Assembly: GCF_002008345.1 (NCBI RefSeq)
Contig: NZ_MRAE01000003.1
Span: 97,954 to 161,953 of the forward strand
Source of the DNA: Clostridium tepidum
GTDB lineage: Bacteria > Bacillota > Clostridia > Clostridiales > Clostridiaceae
DNA: 64,000 nucleotides
Direction: 5' to 3'
The position numbers and the translations under genes were made by a program. Below are positions 34,267 to 42,908 of this stretch, in pieces; positions within the stretch are counted from its first letter, which is position 1; every line of letters begins with the position of its first letter. The notes below the pieces were generated by a model, which was given only the letters and a program-made list of their open reading frames with translations, had not been told where the DNA came from and did not search any database.

Positions 34267-36855
34267 ATGAAAATTACAACCACTGAAGAACTTATGAAAA
34301 AAATTGAAAGAATTAAAGAGGCACAAAAAATTTACTCAACGTATTCTCAAGATCAGGTAGATAAAATATTTAAAGCAGCAGCTATAGCAGCTAACAAAGA
34401 GAGAATAAAACTTGCAAAATTTGCAGTAGAAGAAACCGGAATGGGAATTGTAGAAGATAAAGTTATAAAAAATCATTTTGCATCTGAATATATTTATAAT
34501 AAATACAAAGATGAAAAAACTTGTGGTGTAATAGAAAAGGATGAAGCTTTTGGGCTAACAAAAATTGCAGAGCCAATAGGTGTAATTGCAGCAATAGTTC
34601 CAACTACTAATCCTACTTCAACAGCTATTTTTAAAGCATTAATAGCTTTAAAAACTAGAAATGGTATAATTTTTTCACCACATCCAAAGGCTAAAAAATC
34701 TACAATAATGGCAGCAAAAATTGTTTTGGAAGCAGCAGTAAAAGCAGGAGCACCAAAAGAAATAATAGGATGGATAGATGAGCCTACATTAGAATTATCT
34801 AATGCAGTAATGAGTAATGCAAATTTAGTACTTGCAACAGGTGGACCGGGCATGGTTAAAGCAGCTTATTCTTCAGGAAAACCAGCTATAGGTGTAGGTC
34901 CTGGAAATGTACCAGCTATAATACATGAAACAGCAGATATTAAAATGGCTGTAAGTTCAGTAATACTTTCTAAAACTTTTGATAATGGTATGATTTGTGC
35001 TTCAGAACAATCAGTAATAGTAATGGATAGCATATATGAAGAAGTAAGAAAAGAATTTGAATTAAGAGGCGCTTATATATTAAATAAAGAAGAAATAGAA
35101 AAAGTTAAAAAAATAATTTTAGTTAATGGAAATATAAATGCTAAAATTGTTGGACAAACACCACAAAAAATAGGAGAAATGGCAGGAATAAAAGTGCCAG
35201 ATTGGGCTAAACTCATAATTGGAGAAGTTCAATCAGTAGAATTAGAAGAACCATTCTCTCATGAAAAATTATCCCCAGTTTTAGCAATGTATAAAGTTAA
35301 AAATTATGAACAAGCTTTAGCTAAAGCAGAAAGATTGGTTGAATTAGGAGGGTTTGGACATACATCCTCATTATATATAAATACAATAAAATGCAAAGAA
35401 GAAGTAGAAAAATTCTCAAATAACATGAAAACAGGAAGAATAATTATAAATATGCCATCAGCTCAAGGTGGTATAGGAGATATATATAACTTTAAATTAG
35501 CACCATCTCTAACTCTTGGTTGCGGATCTTGGGGTGGAAACTCAGTATCAGAAAATGTAGGACCAAAACATTTATTAAATATTAAAAACGTAGCTGAGAG
35601 GAGAGAAAATATGCTTTGGTTTAGAGTACCAGAAAAAGTTTACTTTAAATATGGATGTCTTCCAGTAGCTTTAAAAGAATTAAAAAATATGAAGAAGAAA
35701 AAAGTATTTATAGTTACAGATAAGGTTTTATATGAATTAGGAGTTGCTAAAAAGGTAACAGATGTATTAGACGAAATAGGAATAAACTACAAAATATTCT
35801 TTGATGTAGCACCAGATCCAACTCTAGAAATAGCTAAAAAAGGTGCAAAGGAAATGTTGGATTTCAACCCTGACACAATAATAGCTATAGGTGGAGGATC
35901 TGCCATGGATGCAGCTAAAATAATGTGGGTAATGTATGAACATCCAGAAGTAGAATTTGAAGATTTAGCTATGAGATTTATGGACATAAGAAAAAGAGTA
36001 TATGACTTCCCACATATGGGAGATAAAGCAATGATGGTATCAGTAGCTACATCAGCAGGTACTGGTTCAGAAGTAACTCCTTTTGCTGTTATAACTGATG
36101 AAAAAACAGGAGTAAAATATCCACTAGCAGATTATGAATTAACTCCAGATATGGCTATAGTAGATGCAGAGTTAATGCTTAATATGCCAAAAGGATTAAC
36201 AGCAGCATCAGGAATTGATGCATTAACCCATGCAGTAGAAGCTTATGTATCAGTTATGTCATCAGAATATACAGATGGATTATGTCTACAAGCTATAGAA
36301 ACTATATTCGAATATTTACCAAAAGCTTATAAAGAAGGAGCTAAAAATATAGAAGCAAGAGAAAAAATGGCTCATGCGTCAACTATCGCAGGTATGGCTT
36401 TTGCAAATGCGTTTTTAGGAGTATGTCACTCTATGGCTCATAAATTAGGTTCTATGCATCATGTACCACATGGTATAGCTAATGCTTTATTAATAAATGA
36501 AACAATTAAATTTAATTCTGAGGATATGCCAAGAAAGCAAACTGCTTTCCCACAATATAAATACCCAAATGCTAAAGCTAAATATGCAAAAATAGCAGAT
36601 TATTTATCATTAGGTGGAAAAACTGATGATGAAAAAGTAGAATTATTGATAAAAGCTATAGATAAACTAAAAGCAGAAATAAATATTCCAACTTCTATAG
36701 AAGAAGCAGGAGTATCAAAGGATAAATTCTTTAAAACTTTAGATGAAATGTCTGAACAAGCTTTTGATGATCAATGCACAGGAGCTAACCCAAGATATCC
36801 ATTAATAAGTGAAATAAGACAAATGTATATTAATGTTTTTAGTACTAAAAAATAA
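34267..36855 (+). CDS. adhE: Bifunctional acetaldehyde-CoA/alcohol dehydrogenase
   Basis: An 862-residue fusion enzyme reducing acetyl-CoA (or butyryl-CoA) to the aldehyde and then the alcohol with two NADH. The N-terminal aldehyde dehydrogenase (~1-440) has the catalytic Cys244 in NGMICASEQSV and the NAD loop GGPGMVKAAYSSGKPAIGVG. The C-terminal iron-dependent alcohol dehydrogenase (~455-862) has the GGGSAMDAAK cofactor motif, and iron-binding His residues in LGVCHSMAHKLGSMHHVPHGIANALL. ATG 34267 has AGAGGTG nine bases upstream; GTG 34258 overlaps that site. A Rex operator upstream fits its role in redox balance. Confidence 0.96.
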   Translation: MKITTTEELMKKIERIKEAQKIYSTYSQDQVDKIFKAAAIAANKERIKLAKFAVEETGMGIVEDKVIKNHFASEYIYNKYKDEKTCGVIEKDEAFGLTKIAEPIGVIAAIVPTTNPTSTAIFKALIALKTRNGIIFSPHPKAKKSTIMAAKIVLEAAVKAGAPKEIIGWIDEPTLELSNAVMSNANLVLATGGPGMVKAAYSSGKPAIGVGPGNVPAIIHETADIKMAVSSVILSKTFDNGMICASEQSVIVMDSIYEEVRKEFELRGAYILNKEEIEKVKKIILVNGNINAKIVGQTPQKIGEMAGIKVPDWAKLIIGEVQSVELEEPFSHEKLSPVLAMYKVKNYEQALAKAERLVELGGFGHTSSLYINTIKCKEEVEKFSNNMKTGRIIINMPSAQGGIGDIYNFKLAPSLTLGCGSWGGNSVSENVGPKHLLNIKNVAERRENMLWFRVPEKVYFKYGCLPVALKELKNMKKKKVFIVTDKVLYELGVAKKVTDVLDEIGINYKIFFDVAPDPTLEIAKKGAKEMLDFNPDTIIAIGGGSAMDAAKIMWVMYEHPEVEFEDLAMRFMDIRKRVYDFPHMGDKAMMVSVATSAGTGSEVTPFAVITDEKTGVKYPLADYELTPDMAIVDAELMLNMPKGLTAASGIDALTHAVEAYVSVMSSEYTDGLCLQAIETIFEYLPKAYKEGAKNIEAREKMAHASTIAGMAFANAFLGVCHSMAHKLGSMHHVPHGIANALLINETIKFNSEDMPRKQTAFPQYKYPNAKAKYAKIADYLSLGGKTDDEKVELLIKAIDKLKAEINIPTSIEEAGVSKDKFFKTLDEMSEQAFDDQCTGANPRYPLISEIRQMYINVFSTKK

Positions 36856-36941
36856 AATAATTTAATTTATATAGCATAAAATATTATTATGTATATTTTA
36901 TAAAAACTAAAATTTTAATTTTGCCCAAAACTAACCATTTA

Positions 36942-37000
36942 TATAAAAATAATGCTGTTTCAAAATAGAGTTAACTTTATTTTGATATGGCATTATTTTT
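36942..37000 (+). terminator. Terminator of adhE
   Basis: AATAATGC...TCAAAATA pairs with TATTTTGA...GCATTATT around GAGTTAACTT and is followed by TTTTTT. Part of the stem resembles the MITE-like repeat arm. Confidence 0.75.
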
Positions 37001-37092
37001 TTATAATTATGTTAATTTAGATATTATTGATAAAATTAAAATTATTTATCAAATGGTATTGATTTTGCATTTCATTTATTATATAATTTAAA

Positions 37093-37107
37093 TGAAATTG
37101 ATTATCA
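37093..37107. promoter_or_regulatory. Possible Fur box
   Basis: TGAAATTGATTATCA matches the 7-1-7 Fur palindrome TGATAATNATTATCA with a perfect right half and five of seven bases in the left half. A small hairpin TTATCACTT / AAGTGGTAA lies right after it (37102-37122). It is 59 bases before the DUF2325 start. Confidence 0.4.
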
Positions 37108-37165
37108 CTTTCGCAAGTGGTAAATATAATATAAATTAAAAATAAATAGCTTAGGGGTGTTATTT

Positions 37166-37453
37166 ATGAGTGTCTTTGTTGTGGGAGGAGACAAAATTAA
37201 AACCATAAAAGAAAACTTAAAGGAAATGGGGTTTGATAAAATAAATCATGTTACAGGTAGACGAACTAGGCATAGAAAAATACAAGTACCTACTAATACA
37301 GATTTAGTTTTAATATTAACAGATTACGTTGGTCACACTGTAGTAGAATCTATAAAAGAACAAAGTAAATCTCAAAATACTAGGATAGTTTATTCTAGAA
37401 GAGCCTGGACTAGTATTGAAAAAAATTTAAAGAATACTATAGGAAGCAATTAA
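37166..37453 (+). CDS. DUF2325 domain-containing protein
   Basis: A 95-residue protein spanning one DUF2325 domain, starting MSVFVVGGDKIKTIKENL with a Rossmann-like VGGD strand-loop and ending in an SRRAWTSIEKNL helix. The core contains HVTGRRTRHRKIQVP and DLVLILTDYVGHT. ATG 37166 follows AGGGGTG eight bases upstream. Function is unknown; clostridial relatives are often next to DUF3793 genes and iron-linked genes, which fits the neighbour and the possible Fur box. Confidence 0.85.
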   Translation: MSVFVVGGDKIKTIKENLKEMGFDKINHVTGRRTRHRKIQVPTNTDLVLILTDYVGHTVVESIKEQSKSQNTRIVYSRRAWTSIEKNLKNTIGSN

Positions 37454-37512
37454 TACTTCATTATGTTATTGAATTTATAGAAAAGAGATTAATATAATAA
37501 AAGGAGTTAAAT

Positions 37513-38103
37513 ATGAGTAAAAATTTAGTGACAAAATATATGAATGTTATAAATGCCATGGAAGATAAGAAATATTTATATTCCTTACTTTTATATTTAA
37601 TTGCGCCAACATTAGATGGAGTAAAGCCATCTACTATTGTTACTTTAAGTACTAGTGGTAAAAATTTAGATTTATTATGGTGTAAACATAAAGAAGAATT
37701 TTTAAAGCTTTATAAAATTAGCTATATAGAGCTAAAAAAGACAGATAAATACACAACTATTTTGTTTTATCATAAAGAAGCACTAAATAATGTATTATAC
37801 AATAAACATAATTTAGAATTTTTACAAGAAATAGGATATAAAAATATTTGCAGTGAAAAATCATTTTTAATTAAGTTAAAAAGTAGATTTGAAGATACTT
37901 GTCCTCATGAAATAGGAATATTTTTAGGTATACCTATAGAAGAAGTAAAATCCTTTATGGAAGATCCAAAAAGAGAATGTATATATTGTGGTTATTGGAA
38001 AGTTTATAACAATATACAAAAAGCTAAAGAACAATTTACTACTTATGATAGAAGTAGAACTAATATGATTTTGGAAGTGTTAGGGAAAGAATTAAGTGTA
38101 TAA
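37513..38103 (+). CDS. DUF3793 family protein
   Basis: A 196-residue protein of the DUF3793 family. Recognisable parts are the N-terminal LLYLIAPTLDGVKPSTIVTL, a central NxxLxxLGY-like LEFLQEIGYKN, and the C-terminal CPHEIGIFLGIPIEEVKSFMED followed by CIYCGYWKVYNN. The conserved Cys residues and the HEIG motif suggest metal or heme handling. AAGGAG precedes the ATG and the gene lies 59 bases after DUF2325, with which it probably forms an operon. No function has been established from sequence. Confidence 0.85.
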   Translation: MSKNLVTKYMNVINAMEDKKYLYSLLLYLIAPTLDGVKPSTIVTLSTSGKNLDLLWCKHKEEFLKLYKISYIELKKTDKYTTILFYHKEALNNVLYNKHNLEFLQEIGYKNICSEKSFLIKLKSRFEDTCPHEIGIFLGIPIEEVKSFMEDPKRECIYCGYWKVYNNIQKAKEQFTTYDRSRTNMILEVLGKELSV

Positions 38104-38242
38104 ATTTAAACTTATATTAATGTATTTTTTATTATAAAGATGATAAATAAGAAAAATATAATTGAAGCAGATTTACATAAGATATATTATAAATGTGGAA
38201 GTAAAAATTAAATTCATATAAAAAGCATTATAAAAGTATAAA

Positions 38243-38295
38243 CAAATTAGTGTCTCAAGGATTTACATTGGGACACTAATTTGTATTTTCTTTTT
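38243..38295. terminator. Terminator after DUF3793
   Basis: A 16-bp stem CAAATTAGTGTCTCAA / TTGGGACACTAATTTG (one G-U pair) with a nine-base loop and a downstream T-rich tract. Confidence 0.8.
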
Positions 38296-38391
38296 TAATT
38301 TTCCAACTAAATCAACAAGTTTTTTGTAAGATTTTAAAGTTCCATAAGTTACAATAGGACTGCTAATAGATACAATACCTATAAAAATTGG
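38263..38391 (-). pseudogene. C-terminal remnant of a regulator (IclR-like)
   Basis: The minus strand reads PIFIGIVSISSPIVTYGTLK, then a Lys-rich helix, and stops at 38263. This resembles the last ~40 residues of an IclR-family ligand domain (PIF-x(5)-AISISGP). The frame is lost at 38391, exactly where a GGATGTCTCAAAATA sequence shared with the MITE-like repeats begins, so the gene appears cut by that element. The family call is tentative. Confidence 0.4.
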
Positions 38392-38440
38392 AGGATGTCT
38401 CAAAATAAAAATATTTTTAACTTTAATATAATGATGTAAT
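38390..38440. repeat. Degraded end of the MITE-like repeat
   Basis: GGATGTCTCAAAATA at 38393-38407 is identical to the left end of the element at 5460. The remaining sequence is decayed, and only a weak partner (TGATGAGCCTTTT near 38500) is visible. It abuts the regulator remnant. Confidence 0.45.
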
Positions 38441-38535
38441 AGATATAAAAATTTTTAATATGCTTTAATTCATAGAATTTTATAAATATAAATTAGTTTA
38501 TGATGAGCCTTTTTATATTTAAAATCAAATGTAGC

Positions 38536-39558
38536 TTAGAAATAAATTCTTTCTATAACATTATTTCTAGGTCCTTTTGCAAATACATTTATGCTAGAAG
38601 AGTCTCTAGAAACAGAAACTGGTTCAGAAGTTAAGCTACCTTGTAAGTCGATCCAATCACTCCAATTAGATCCATCCCAATATTTATATATAAGTCTATC
38701 ATTTCTTCCACGTGCAAAAACATCGATTCTATTTGTACCTCTAGAAGAAGCAGAAGGAGCAGAAGTTAAAAATCCACCTAAATCCTCCCAATTACTCCAA
38801 CTGACACCATTCCACCATTTATGAATTAAAGAATTAGTTCTACTACGAGCAAAAACATTAATTCTATTAGGTCCCCAAGAAACTGCACTAGGACCTGAGG
38901 TTATATATCCCCCTAGATTTTCCCACTGACTCCAGCTAGAACCATCCCACCACTTATGATATAATTGATTTCCAGTACTTCTAGCAAAAGTATCTAATCT
39001 ATTAAAACCCCAAGAAGAAACGGTAGGAGTTGATGTAAGTTGTCCACCAAGGTTCTCAAAGCCACTCCAAGTAGAACCATCCCACCATTTATGGTACATA
39101 GCATTATCAGTACCACGAGCAAAAACATCAATTCTGTTAAATCCCCAAGATACAGCTTTAGGAGAAGAAGTTATGTTACCTCCAAGATCTTCCCAAACAT
39201 TCCATCTTCCATTATCAAACCAATTATGAATTAATTGACCATTTACTCCTCTAGCAAATAAATCTAATCTATTAGAAGACCAAGAAGAAGCCCCTAGCCC
39301 AGAAGTTATATTACCACCTAAATTTCTCCAAGGCTCCCATGCTCTAAAAGAAGATTCATATTTAATTTTATTTATGTTTTTTTCCCTTTTTCCTAAATTA
39401 TCAAAGTTAGAATATTCACCTCTAAAGTTGTTTTGAAGATTATTATAAAAATTTTTAAAATATGGACATATAAAATTTTCATTTAAATCATAAGTATTAA
39501 AATTATTCGGATTGTAAAAAAATGGGTGCATATAAGAACTCCTTTTAAAATTACTCAA
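38536..39558 (-). CDS. DUF346-repeat (fucolectin/PLL-like) protein
   Basis: A 340-residue protein. After an Asn/Phe/Tyr-rich N-terminal region (~1-68) come six tandem ~45-residue repeats of the pattern WSxWExLGGxxTSxPxxVSW followed by NRIDVFARGTDNxLYHKWWDG. This is the DUF346 repeat seen in PLL-type beta-propeller lectins that bind fucosylated glycans at sites between blades. The repeats are regular and undamaged. There is no signal peptide, which is odd for a lectin meeting host sugars; release by lysis or a spore/intracellular role are possible. The start follows AAAAGGAG on the minus strand. Confidence 0.8.
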   Translation of the reverse strand: MSNFKRSSYMHPFFYNPNNFNTYDLNENFICPYFKNFYNNLQNNFRGEYSNFDNLGKREKNINKIKYESSFRAWEPWRNLGGNITSGLGASSWSSNRLDLFARGVNGQLIHNWFDNGRWNVWEDLGGNITSSPKAVSWGFNRIDVFARGTDNAMYHKWWDGSTWSGFENLGGQLTSTPTVSSWGFNRLDTFARSTGNQLYHKWWDGSSWSQWENLGGYITSGPSAVSWGPNRINVFARSRTNSLIHKWWNGVSWSNWEDLGGFLTSAPSASSRGTNRIDVFARGRNDRLIYKYWDGSNWSDWIDLQGSLTSEPVSVSRDSSSINVFAKGPRNNVIERIYF

Positions 39559-39897
39559 TTTATAATATTCTATAATAAAAAAATATGTTACAATAGTATT
39601 CTAAAATATATAAGTGGAGCAGGATATTATGGAAAAAAGAGGTTTTTTACAGGAAAGAATATGAATATGCTTTTTAATAAACCTATGAATTTTTAAAAAG
39701 ATACTTTTAGATGATGTTTAATATTATACAGTTAAAAATCTTAAGTAATTTTTACAAAATTTATATACAAAAAGGTAATCATCCACTAAATATAGTAGGG
39801 GGTAGACATATATTTTAAATAAAAACTTCTAAAATTCTACTTATTGAATATAATCACGAAAAATTGGATTTAAATAAAAATTAACGGAGGATGAAAT
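39559..39897. other. Intergenic region
   Basis: AT-rich with several short frames, none longer than 15 codons with a ribosome site, and a T-rich promoter-like region for the flanking divergent genes. No recognisable site apart from GGAGG just before the PAP2 start. Confidence 0.5.
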
Positions 39898-40425
39898 ATG
39901 AATTTAATACAAAATATAGATATATACATATTAGACTTTATCCATAAAAATATAGCAAACAATTTTTTAGATAAAATAATGATATTTATAACTTCAATAG
40001 GAAATTTAGGACTAATTTGGATAGCTATATCTTTATTATTATTAATAAGTAAAAAATATAGAAAAGCTGGAGTATTATGCATATTATCCTTATTATTAAG
40101 CTCCTTAATAGGAGAAGTATTGATTAAAAATTTAGTACAAAGAGGAAGACCTTTTACAGTTATAGAAGGAATAAACTTGCTGATTAAAGCACCTAAGAGT
40201 TTTTCTTTTCCATCAGGTCATACTGCATCTTCTTTTGCAGTAGCTGCAGTGGTAGGAAGAAATATAGAAAAATTTAAATTACCCATATATATATTAGCTA
40301 TTGCTATAGCTTTTTCTAGACTATATTTATATGTTCATTATCCATCAGACGTATTGGTAGGAGCTTTAATAGGCGTAATCAGTGCTAAAATAATACTTTA
40401 TATGAGCAGTAAGCATAATTTTTAA
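39898..40425 (+). CDS. PAP2 family phosphatase (undecaprenyl-diphosphatase-like)
   Basis: A 175-residue membrane protein with five to six segments and the full type 2 phosphatidic acid phosphatase signature: KNLVQRGRPF, then FPSGHTASSF with the catalytic-pair His, and RLYLYVHYPSDVLVGA with the second His. Such proteins dephosphorylate undecaprenyl pyrophosphate (BcrC type) or other lipid phosphates at the outer face of the membrane. GGAGGATGAAAT precedes the start. It is monocistronic, ended by the hairpin at 40498. Substrate inferred from size only. Confidence 0.87.
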   Translation: MNLIQNIDIYILDFIHKNIANNFLDKIMIFITSIGNLGLIWIAISLLLLISKKYRKAGVLCILSLLLSSLIGEVLIKNLVQRGRPFTVIEGINLLIKAPKSFSFPSGHTASSFAVAAVVGRNIEKFKLPIYILAIAIAFSRLYLYVHYPSDVLVGALIGVISAKIILYMSSKHNF

Positions 40426-40497
40426 TTTTAATTGAAATGTTGTTATTTAAATTAATATCTAAAAAGTTTTTAAAACATATACTTAAATATAAAAAAT

Positions 40498-40546
40498 AAG
40501 ATGTACAAAAACAAATGAAAATTTATTTTTGTACATCTTTTTTATT
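40498..40546 (+). terminator. Terminator of the PAP2 gene
   Basis: A perfect 14-bp stem AAGATGTACAAAAA / TTTTTGTACATCTT with a 14-base loop, followed by TTTTTATTT. Confidence 0.9.
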
Positions 40547-40643
40547 TCTATTTTTAGAATATGTATTAGAAAGCTTAAAGAATAAACTAATTTATGTTAA
40601 AGAAAATTTTAAAAATTTTTAATATAAATAGCAAAATATAGTA

Positions 40644-40699
40644 TTGACTTTAAGTCATTTTAGTATATAATTAGTATTGTAATAAATGACTTAAAGTCA
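40644..40699 (+). promoter_or_regulatory. MMPL operon promoter with two palindromic operators
   Basis: TTGACT (40644-40649) and TATAAT (40666-40671) are spaced 16 bp apart. The -35 box is embedded in the palindrome TGACTTTAAGTCA (40645-40657), and a near-identical palindrome TGACTTAAAGTCA lies at 40687-40699, downstream of the -10. Centres are 42 bp apart, four helical turns. This suits cooperative binding of a dimeric repressor of the TetR or MarR type; no such gene is adjacent. Confidence 0.75.
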
Positions 40700-40780
40700 T
40701 TAAGCTCTAATAATTATAGATAAAATAGGAGCAAATACATAGAAATCATAATTTTAAATTTATATAGGGAGATGATTCCG

Positions 40781-42877
40781 GTGAAAAAATTTGGAAAATT
40801 TATTGCAGAAAAGAGGGTTTTGGTTCTTATTATATCAATCGCTTTGCTGATACCATCTTTTTATGGAATGGCAAAGACAAAGATAAATTATGACATATTA
40901 TCTTACCTTCCAGAGCAACTAGATACTGTAAAAGGTCAAAAGATACTGGACGAAACTTTTTCTAGTGCAGCTACTTCTATGGTAGTTATTGACAATATGG
41001 AAGCCAAAGATATAGTGAAAATTAAAGATAAAATAGCTAAAGTTGATGGTGTAGAAAAAGTGCTTTGGGTAGATGATTTAATGGATACATCTATACCAAA
41101 AGAAATACTACCAGATAAAATAAAAGATTCATTTTATAATAAAGATTCTACATTAATGATTATAAAGTTTCAGGGATCACCAGCCGCAGAAAAAACGCAA
41201 GAAGCTATTGCAACAATAAGAACACATTTAAATAAGCAATGCTTTTTAAGTGGAATGTCAGCAATAATAAAAGATACTAAAGACTTATCAGATAAAGAAA
41301 CACCTTTTTATGTATTAACAGCAGTAGCTTTATCAGTAGTAGTTCTAATGCTTACAATGGAATCTACAGTGGTACCGTTTATATTCCTTATATCCATAGG
41401 TTTTGCAGTAGCTTATAATATGGGAACCAATGTATTTTTAGGAGAAATATCTTATATAACTAAGGCTTTAGCAGCAGTACTCCAATTAGGGGTTACCATG
41501 GATTACTCAATATTTTTACTTCATAGATACGAAGAAGAAAAAGAGAAATATGAAAATAGAAATGAAGCTATGGCAGAAGCAGTTAGTAATACAATTACAG
41601 CTATAGGGGGGAGTTCTCTTACAACTATAGCAGGATTTTTAGCATTATGTGCAATGAACTTAACTTTAGGAAAAGATATAGGGCTTGTAATGGCAAAAGG
41701 AGTAATTTTAGGAGTAATATCTACAGTAACAATACTTCCAGCTTTTATATTATATTTTGATAAAATTATTCATAAATATACTCATAAAACTATATTGCCA
41801 GAATTTAAAAAGATACCAAAGTTAGTTACTAAAAAATATAAATTGTTTATATTAATATTTTTAATAGCTTTTTTACCAGCAGTTTATGGAGAAAAAAATG
41901 CCAAGGTTTATTACAATCTAGATGAAACTTTACCTAAAGATATGCAATCTATTGTAGCTTTAAATAAACTTAAAGATAATTACAATATGACAACAACTCA
42001 TTTCATTATAGTAAAGGATAAAGTTAAACCTTATGAAATAAAAGAAATGGTAGAAAAAATAGAAAAAGTAGACGGTATAGGCAAAGTGTTATCCTATGAT
42101 AAAATAATAGGTTCATCTATACCAGAACATTTTTTACCACAGGAAATAAGAGATACCTTTAAAAAAGGTGGTTATAATTTAATAATAGCAAATTCAGAGT
42201 ATAAAGCGGCTAGAGATGAAGAAAATGCTCAAATAGAAGAAATAAATAAAATAGTAAAAAATTACGATAAAGAGGCAATGATAGCAGGGGAAGGTCCTTT
42301 AACAAAAGATTTGATAGAAATTGCAGATGAAGATTTTAAAAATGTAAGCTATGTTTCTATATTAGCGATATTTGCAATAATATTCTTTGTGTTTAAATCA
42401 GTATCAATTCCAGTAATATTAGTTTCAGCTATTCAGTTAGCTATATTTATAAATATGGGAATACCATTTTATACAGGAACGGAAATACCATTTGTAGCTT
42501 CTATAGTAATAGGTACTATACAACTAGGGGCTACTGTGGACTATGCAATATTGATGACAAATAGATTTAAAGAAGAATTAAGATATGGTCATAATAAGTT
42601 TGAAGCTATGAGGATAGCTATACAAGGTTCAGCAAAGTCTATAATAACAAGTTCACTAACATTTTTTAGTGCAACTGCAGGAGTTGCCATTGTTTCCAAA
42701 ATGGAGCTAATTGACAGTTTATGCATATTAATGGCTCGTGGGGCTATTATAAGTATGTTTGTAACAGTATTTATATTACCATCCATATTGATAGTAACAG
42801 AGCCTATAATAGCTAAAACATCAAAGGGATGGAAAAAAAGTAGTGAATCAAAAGAAACGAGCAAAATGCCAGCGTAG
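40781..42877 (+). CDS. MMPL-family RND exporter
   Basis: A 698-residue transporter with 12 predicted segments in the two-fold RND layout: segment 1, an extracellular domain (~30-175), segments 2-6, then the repeat with a second extracellular domain (~370-510). Typical segments are LGVTMDYSIFLLHRYEEEKE and its repeat LGATVDYAILMTNRFKEE, which carry the Asp-Tyr pair of the proton relay. The GTG at 40781 is nine bases after AGGGAG; the ATG at 40772 abuts that site. It is co-transcribed with the heptad-repeat protein and is predicted to export a lipid or drug. Confidence 0.88.
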   Translation: MKKFGKFIAEKRVLVLIISIALLIPSFYGMAKTKINYDILSYLPEQLDTVKGQKILDETFSSAATSMVVIDNMEAKDIVKIKDKIAKVDGVEKVLWVDDLMDTSIPKEILPDKIKDSFYNKDSTLMIIKFQGSPAAEKTQEAIATIRTHLNKQCFLSGMSAIIKDTKDLSDKETPFYVLTAVALSVVVLMLTMESTVVPFIFLISIGFAVAYNMGTNVFLGEISYITKALAAVLQLGVTMDYSIFLLHRYEEEKEKYENRNEAMAEAVSNTITAIGGSSLTTIAGFLALCAMNLTLGKDIGLVMAKGVILGVISTVTILPAFILYFDKIIHKYTHKTILPEFKKIPKLVTKKYKLFILIFLIAFLPAVYGEKNAKVYYNLDETLPKDMQSIVALNKLKDNYNMTTTHFIIVKDKVKPYEIKEMVEKIEKVDGIGKVLSYDKIIGSSIPEHFLPQEIRDTFKKGGYNLIIANSEYKAARDEENAQIEEINKIVKNYDKEAMIAGEGPLTKDLIEIADEDFKNVSYVSILAIFAIIFFVFKSVSIPVILVSAIQLAIFINMGIPFYTGTEIPFVASIVIGTIQLGATVDYAILMTNRFKEELRYGHNKFEAMRIAIQGSAKSIITSSLTFFSATAGVAIVSKMELIDSLCILMARGAIISMFVTVFILPSILIVTEPIIAKTSKGWKKSSESKETSKMPA

Positions 42878-42908
42878 AATATAAATAAAATTTAAGGAGA
42901 TGGTTTAA

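Noticed and set aside
36942..37000. Another copy of the MITE-like repeat after adhE
   Set aside because: Only a short arm is similar; the structure is a compact terminator with a different outer stem, so it was annotated as a terminator.
38590..39330. Regularly spaced ~135-bp repeats on the minus strand
   Set aside because: They correspond to the six DUF346 protein repeats (45 codons each), not a non-coding array.
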